This document shows positions 59,753 to 64,000 of a DNA stretch of 64,000 nucleotides, piece by piece; the first letter of the stretch is position 1; each line of letters starts with the position of its first letter. The translations under genes and the position numbers were made by a program. The stretch is taken from NCBI RefSeq assembly GCF_000812965.1, contig NZ_JSYN01000005.1, positions 226,325-290,324 of the forward strand, in the 5' to 3' direction. The notes under the pieces were generated by a model. That model was not told the origin of the DNA. It worked only from the letters and a program-made list of their open reading frames with translations, and did no database searches. This DNA is from Pedobacter kyungheensis (GTDB lineage: Bacteria > Bacteroidota > Bacteroidia > Sphingobacteriales > Sphingobacteriaceae).

Positions 59753-62152
59753 ATGAATAGGTTAATATTTTTAAGTTCCATGTTATTCTTCTCTGTTTTA
59801 ATATCCCATGCCCAGGAAAAAATAAAGTTACAGGGCTTAGTTAAAGACAGTGTAACCCAGGAAATAATTGCCTATGCAACAGTGAGCCTGTTTAAAAAGG
59901 ACGATCCTAAATTGCTGGTTGTAAATACATTTTCAGATAACAAAGGACAATTTGTGCTGAACAGCGATACCGGAAACTATGTTCTCGCTATAGATGTGAT
60001 GGGCTATAATAGGTTGACCAGAAATATTAAGGTTTACAGGGGCATGTTGGCCGAACTTGGCGCTTTTTTGATAAAACCATCTGCCAATCAATTACAGCAG
60101 GTAACCATTACAGGTCAAAAACCTTTGATAGAGCAAGACAAGGATAAACTGGTTTATAATGTGGAGCAGGATCCGGCAGCCAAGGGAGAAAGCCTGACTG
60201 AAGTTTTTAGGAAAATACCTATGCTTAGCGTGGATGGGGAAGGTAATGTGCGGTTAAACGGGCAGGGTAATTTTAAGGTATTATTGAACGGACGCGAAAC
60301 GGCAATGTTTGCCCAAAGTGTAAAAGACGCGCTTAATGGATTTCCGGGGGCTGTAGTATCAAAAATCGAGGTCATTACCTCACCCTCTGCCAAATATGAT
60401 GCCGAAGGTATTGGCGGGCTGATCAATATTATTACCAAAAAAGCAATATTCGGGTATAATGGTTACCTGGGGCTGCATTACTCTAGTATAAATTATTCTG
60501 CCAATACCAATTTAAGTTTCAGGAAAGGGAAATTCGCCGTTACTGCTACCTATTTTCTTAGCGGAAACCATAACAATAAGGCGCAGGTAACCAGCGAAAC
60601 TTTACCCTTACAAGCCGCTGCTTATAAAAGAAGATTTCTTGAAGGCGAGCGTATTACGAACCGTTTCTCGAACAGCGGGATTTTCGAAATGAGCTACAAC
60701 ATCGATACATTGCAAACCATTGTGCTTTATGCCAATGTAGATGGAGGTAACAACAAGAACAGGTTTACACAAAATATTACCACCAGTTTTGTAGATAAGC
60801 TGGAACAGATGGATTTTTTTACACAAAATGTAAAGAATAATTTTCCTTCATACGGGCTTGGAAGCGATTTTATCAGAAAATTTAAAGGAAATCCGGATAA
60901 AGAACTAAGCTTTAGGTTTAATGGTCAGTTTAATAGGAATGATGGATTAAATACGAGTAAACTCGATATGGCCAGCGCCGATTTATTCAGGCAGAACGAT
61001 AGTTATTCTAAAAACAGGGAGTATACACTGCAAACAGATTTTATACAACCTTTTACTAAATCACTTAAATTGGAAACCGGTGCGAAATTTATTTTCAGGG
61101 ATGCCGATGCCGACTATTTAAGTTTGAGCAGAACAGATGAAAGTTTGCCTTTCGAACCTGATTACTCAAATTCGGATAGTTTTGCTTATAAACAGCAGGT
61201 ATACAGTGGCTATAGTTCTTTATCATTTGCCCTGCATAAAGTTAATTTCCGTACAGGTTTGCGTTTGGAGTATACTAAAGTTGAGGGTGATTTTTTTAGT
61301 TCGAAAACTACGGTAAAAAAGGATTACACCATACTCATTCCCGATTTTTCGATGAATACCAAAATATCCAAAAATTACACAATCATTTTTGGATACAATA
61401 AGCGTTTACAAAGGCCATATATTAATGCACTCAATCCATTTATCAACAATAACGATCCGCTGAATATTTCTTTTGGTAACCCCGATCTGGATGCACAGAC
61501 CATCCATAATTTATCTTTCCAGAACAGGTTGGCTAGCGGGAATAATTTTATTGCATTGGCTTTAAATGCCTCTTATTCAGGAAATATGATTGTACAATAC
61601 ACCACTTTTAATGAAAACAACGGTGTAAGTACTACTCAATATGGAAATACGGGAAGAAACAGGGAGCTAAGCGCAATGTTTACATCTGCTATTTCGTTAA
61701 AAAAGCTTAATTGTGGCGTATACACCACTGTGCGTTATAATAAAATTGAGAACACAGTAGTTCTAACACAGCATGAAGAAGGCTTTAGTGGCCAGGTGGG
61801 AGGATTCTTTTTTTATAAACCGGTTAAATCTTTTTCATTGAGTGGAAGCGGAGGCATCTCCAGATTGCCATATAGTTTAATGAATACTTTAAAAGCAAAT
61901 CCCTATTATCAGGTAAACCTGGGCTATAAATTCTTTAATGATAAATTAAGTACAACAGTTAATTTTAATAATTTTTTCAGTAAGTCGCTTACCAACAGAT
62001 CGTACACCGAAGATGTTAACTTCACAACCAATTCTACAACCACCATTCCATTCAGGGTTGTTTTTGTTGGAGCTACCTATAATTTTGGCAAACTCAAAGA
62101 AAACCTGTCGAAGAAAAAAGGCGTTAATAATGATGATTTGATAAACAATTAA
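59753..62152 (+). CDS. TonB-dependent receptor-like outer-membrane protein with carboxypeptidase-regulatory domain
   Basis: Outer-membrane protein of 799 residues with a signal peptide ending SHA/Q. A carboxypeptidase-regulatory-like domain (about 23-110, LQGLVKDSVTQEIIAYATVSL) is followed by a plug domain with MLSVDGEGNVRLNGQGNFKV, then KIEVITSPSAKYDAEG and GLINIITKK, and a large C-terminal barrel of the outer-membrane family often found in Bacteroidota. Substrate unknown. A terminator follows at 62192. Confidence 0.92.
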   Translation: MNRLIFLSSMLFFSVLISHAQEKIKLQGLVKDSVTQEIIAYATVSLFKKDDPKLLVVNTFSDNKGQFVLNSDTGNYVLAIDVMGYNRLTRNIKVYRGMLAELGAFLIKPSANQLQQVTITGQKPLIEQDKDKLVYNVEQDPAAKGESLTEVFRKIPMLSVDGEGNVRLNGQGNFKVLLNGRETAMFAQSVKDALNGFPGAVVSKIEVITSPSAKYDAEGIGGLINIITKKAIFGYNGYLGLHYSSINYSANTNLSFRKGKFAVTATYFLSGNHNNKAQVTSETLPLQAAAYKRRFLEGERITNRFSNSGIFEMSYNIDTLQTIVLYANVDGGNNKNRFTQNITTSFVDKLEQMDFFTQNVKNNFPSYGLGSDFIRKFKGNPDKELSFRFNGQFNRNDGLNTSKLDMASADLFRQNDSYSKNREYTLQTDFIQPFTKSLKLETGAKFIFRDADADYLSLSRTDESLPFEPDYSNSDSFAYKQQVYSGYSSLSFALHKVNFRTGLRLEYTKVEGDFFSSKTTVKKDYTILIPDFSMNTKISKNYTIIFGYNKRLQRPYINALNPFINNNDPLNISFGNPDLDAQTIHNLSFQNRLASGNNFIALALNASYSGNMIVQYTTFNENNGVSTTQYGNTGRNRELSAMFTSAISLKKLNCGVYTTVRYNKIENTVVLTQHEEGFSGQVGGFFFYKPVKSFSLSGSGGISRLPYSLMNTLKANPYYQVNLGYKFFNDKLSTTVNFNNFFSKSLTNRSYTEDVNFTTNSTTTIPFRVVFVGATYNFGKLKENLSKKKGVNNDDLINN

Positions 62153-62191
62153 TCTTTTGAGATGCGCTTCAATGTTTGTTCGTGATTGGAG

Positions 62192-62217
62192 GGCTGGTAG
62201 AAATACCAGCCTTTTTT
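62192..62217 (+). terminator. Terminator after the 59753 receptor gene
   Basis: GGCTGGTA (62192-62199), loop GAAA, TACCAGCC (62204-62211) and then TTTTTT. Confidence 0.92.
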
Positions 62218-62334
62218 ATGCAAATAAGGTAATGCTATTTCGTTTAGTTTTTAACAGGTTGCAAGCTTTAATCATTTTGGGGTAAAGCATTTACTGTAGG
62301 CTAATAGCACTTTCAGCTTTTAACCTTTTTTCCC

Positions 62335-62342
62335 TACATTTG
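62335..62342 (+). promoter_or_regulatory. Candidate -7 box for lpdA
   Basis: TACATTTG matches TAnnTTTG, 24 bp before the ATG at 62367. It overlaps the TTG that would lengthen the frame by nine codons, which supports the ATG start. Confidence 0.5.
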
Positions 62343-62366
62343 ACCAATCAAAATTCTCAAGAAATT

Positions 62367-63773
62367 ATGCAATACGATGTCGTTGTTATCGGTTCAGGAC
62401 CGGGCGGTTATGTAGGCGCAATCCGTTGTGCTCAGTTAGGTTTAAAAACTGCAGTTGTAGAAAAATATAAAACTTTTGGAGGTACTTGCTTAAACGTAGG
62501 TTGTATTCCATCAAAAGCTTTATTAGATTCTTCAGAGCACTACCACAATGCTGCTCATACTTTTACTACCCATGGTATCAACTTAAAAGATTTAAAGGTT
62601 GATATGAAACAAATGATCGCCCGTAAAGACGATGTTGTTGCTCAAAATACAGCCGGTATCACTTATTTATTCAAGAAAAACAAAATCGATTCTTTCGAAG
62701 GTGTAGGTTCTTTTGTAGATAAAAATACCATTCTGGTAACCAAAGCTGATGGAACTACCGAAACCTTATCGGCTAAAAATGTAATTATTGCTACTGGTTC
62801 AAAACCAACCGCTTTACCGTTTTTACCAATCGATAAAAAACGCATCATTACCTCAACTGAGGCTTTAACCTTAAAAGAAGTGCCTAAAAGCATGGTTGTA
62901 ATTGGTGGTGGTGTTATTGGTTTAGAACTGGGTTCGGTATATGCCCGTTTAGGTACCAAAGTTTCGGTAGTTGAATTTTTACCTTCAATTATCGGTACCA
63001 TGGATGCCGGTTTAGGTAAAGAACTTCAACGCGTATTAAAGAAAACTTTAGGCATGGAGTTTTACATGGGCCACAAAGTTACCGGTGCTACTACTAAAGG
63101 TAAAACAGTTACCGTTACTGCCGATAGCCCTAAAGGCGAAAGCATTTCTTTAGAAGCCGATTACTGCATCGTAGCTGTTGGTCGTACCGCTTATACAGAA
63201 GGTTTAGGTTTAGATAAAATCGGTATTACGGTTGAAGAAAGAGGTAAGAAAATCCCTGTAAATGAGCATTTAGAAACTTCGGTTAAAGGTGTTTACGCTA
63301 TTGGCGACGTAATTACTGGCGCAATGTTAGCCCATAAAGCCGAAGATGAAGGTACTTATGTAGCAGAAACTATTGCCGGACAAAAACCGCATATCAATTA
63401 TAACCTAATCCCTGGTGTGGTGTATACCTGGCCAGAAGTAGCTTCTGTTGGTTTAACCGAAGAGCAGTTAAAAGAAAAAGGAATTAAATACAAAGCAGGT
63501 TCGTTCCCTTTCAAAGCCAGCGGACGTGCGAAAGCGAGTATGGATACCGATGGTTTCATTAAAGTATTGGCCGATGCCGCTACTGATGAAGTTTTAGGTG
63601 TACACATGATTGGTCCGCGTGCTGCAGATATGATTGCTGAAGCCGTTATTGCAATGGAATTCCGTGCATCTGCAGAAGATATTGCACGTACCTGCCATGC
63701 ACACCCAACTTATACCGAAGCGTTAAAAGAAGCCGCTTTAGCCGCAACTGATAACAGAGCAATACACATTTAA
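62367..63773 (+). CDS. lpdA: Dihydrolipoyl dehydrogenase
   Basis: FAD-dependent E3 subunit of 2-oxoacid dehydrogenase and glycine cleavage complexes; it reoxidises dihydrolipoamide and reduces NAD+. The product has 468 residues from the ATG at 62367. It has the FAD-binding GSGPGGYVGAI, the redox-active Cys41-x4-Cys46 in GGTCLNVGCIPSK, the NAD-binding VVIGGGVIGLELGSV, the second FAD motif VYAIGDV and the catalytic His in CHAHPTYTEALKEA. The frame from TTG 62340 is not used. An insertion-sequence end lies about 60 bp downstream. Confidence 0.98.
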   Translation: MQYDVVVIGSGPGGYVGAIRCAQLGLKTAVVEKYKTFGGTCLNVGCIPSKALLDSSEHYHNAAHTFTTHGINLKDLKVDMKQMIARKDDVVAQNTAGITYLFKKNKIDSFEGVGSFVDKNTILVTKADGTTETLSAKNVIIATGSKPTALPFLPIDKKRIITSTEALTLKEVPKSMVVIGGGVIGLELGSVYARLGTKVSVVEFLPSIIGTMDAGLGKELQRVLKKTLGMEFYMGHKVTGATTKGKTVTVTADSPKGESISLEADYCIVAVGRTAYTEGLGLDKIGITVEERGKKIPVNEHLETSVKGVYAIGDVITGAMLAHKAEDEGTYVAETIAGQKPHINYNLIPGVVYTWPEVASVGLTEEQLKEKGIKYKAGSFPFKASGRAKASMDTDGFIKVLADAATDEVLGVHMIGPRAADMIAEAVIAMEFRASAEDIARTCHAHPTYTEALKEAALAATDNRAIHI

Positions 63774-63831
63774 TTCTCCGGTTGGCGAGTGCACCAATCA
63801 GTAGAAAATATTTTAAGCCGGTAAGCAATTA

Positions 63832-64000
63832 TAGACTGACCCCAAAAAGTTGGACGAAGTTACGCAATGTTTTTAAAGTAATGAGTTCGGTATTCCACCG
63901 GACTCATTCCATTTAAATTAATCCTTATTCGGTCCCTATTATAATATTTAATATACTTTCTAATTTCAGAATGTAATTGTGATACCGATTTAAATTCATT
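63832..64000 (-). mobile_element. Right end of an IS3-type insertion sequence
   Basis: The terminal inverted repeat region reads ATAGACTGACCCCAAAAAG at 63831-63849, continuing into AGTTGGAC, the sequence typical of IS3-family ends. The element continues past the right edge, so its other end, target duplication and completeness cannot be judged. Confidence 0.85.
63860..64000 (-). CDS. IS3-family transposase, C-terminal fragment
   Basis: On the minus strand, 46 codons before a TAA at 63860-63862 encode the C-terminus of an IS3-family integrase-type transposase. The family ending YNRDRIRINLNGMSPVEYR is followed by THYFKNIA and the stop. The rest of the gene lies beyond the window. The frame is intact up to the edge. 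Confidence 0.85.
   Translation of the reverse strand, partial: NEFKSVSQLHSEIRKYIKYYNRDRIRINLNGMSPVEYRTHYFKNIA

Noticed and set aside
1..64000. CRISPR arrays, tRNA or rRNA genes
   Set aside because: I saw no spaced direct repeats of array type and no cloverleaf or rRNA-like stretch in the gene-free parts; a covariance search would be decisive.

Overview
The window looks like chromosomal DNA of a Bacteroidota member, most likely Pedobacter or a close relative in Sphingobacteriaceae (inference, not a database match). The supporting signs are an STN-domain TonB receptor overlapping a lipoprotein gene, the gliding lipoprotein GldB, a FabV-type enoyl reductase, GIN/DUF2807, DUF4251 and SIMPL proteins, genes without Shine-Dalgarno sites, TAnnTTTG boxes just upstream of several genes, and signal peptides that nearly always end Ala-Gln. 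No rRNA, tRNA, CRISPR array or prophage was seen. The only mobile element is the end of an IS3-type insertion sequence at the right edge.

Layout. 0-5.5 kb: outer-membrane TonB receptor/lipoprotein pair (-) divergent from a LytS/LytTR two-component pair (+). 5.6-14.2 kb: secreted and cytosolic hydrolases, then dnaG, yraN and a glutaminyl-peptide cyclotransferase. 14.2-16.5 kb: four minus-strand genes, three for small secreted proteins and one TfoX-like. 16.6-21.5 kb: rnhB, a glycosyltransferase, gcvT, a YhcG-type nuclease carrying an in-frame palindrome pair, and comB. 21.5-25.5 kb: envelope proteins, an astacin protease, a patatin and gldB on minus. 25.5-28 kb: a barrel protein and nadE. 28.2-32.8 kb: a minus cluster of osmC, lspA, dinB, lnt, a PH/SHOCT protein and rsmI, divergent from serS. 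34.4-38.4 kb: small envelope proteins, a cold-shock protein, an acetyltransferase and fabV. 38.6-39.45 kb: a four-copy tandem repeat of about 204 bp. 39.5-44.5 kb: two outer-membrane proteins, then a minus-strand group (membrane protein, frameshifted DinB, DUF2185, DUF4261) that resembles an immunity-type accessory block. 45-52.4 kb: a GIN-domain protein, an M1 peptidase and two paralogous CocE/NonD hydrolases, separated by dispersed hairpin repeats. 52.6-62.2 kb: a DUF6515 protein, an esterase-like lipoprotein, a HAD phosphatase, a TPR histidine kinase/NarL pair (-), then a lipoprotein, a barrel protein and a large TonB-like receptor (+). 62.4-63.8 kb: lpdA, then the IS3 end.

How the genes fit together. 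The window is rich in envelope biogenesis. Secreted proteins keep Gln at the mature N-terminus (19 of 22 non-lipoprotein signal peptides by my reading), and the window also encodes a glutaminyl cyclotransferase able to cyclise such a residue. It encodes two lipoprotein-maturation enzymes (LspA, Lnt) and at least six lipoproteins. Housekeeping genes (dnaG, rnhB, gcvT, nadE, serS, rsmI, lpdA, yraN) are interleaved. The least explained material is the intergenic DNA: several families of short dispersed hairpins and palindromes, a larger repeat that preserves a 36-codon reading frame in two copies, and a related palindrome pair inside a coding sequence.
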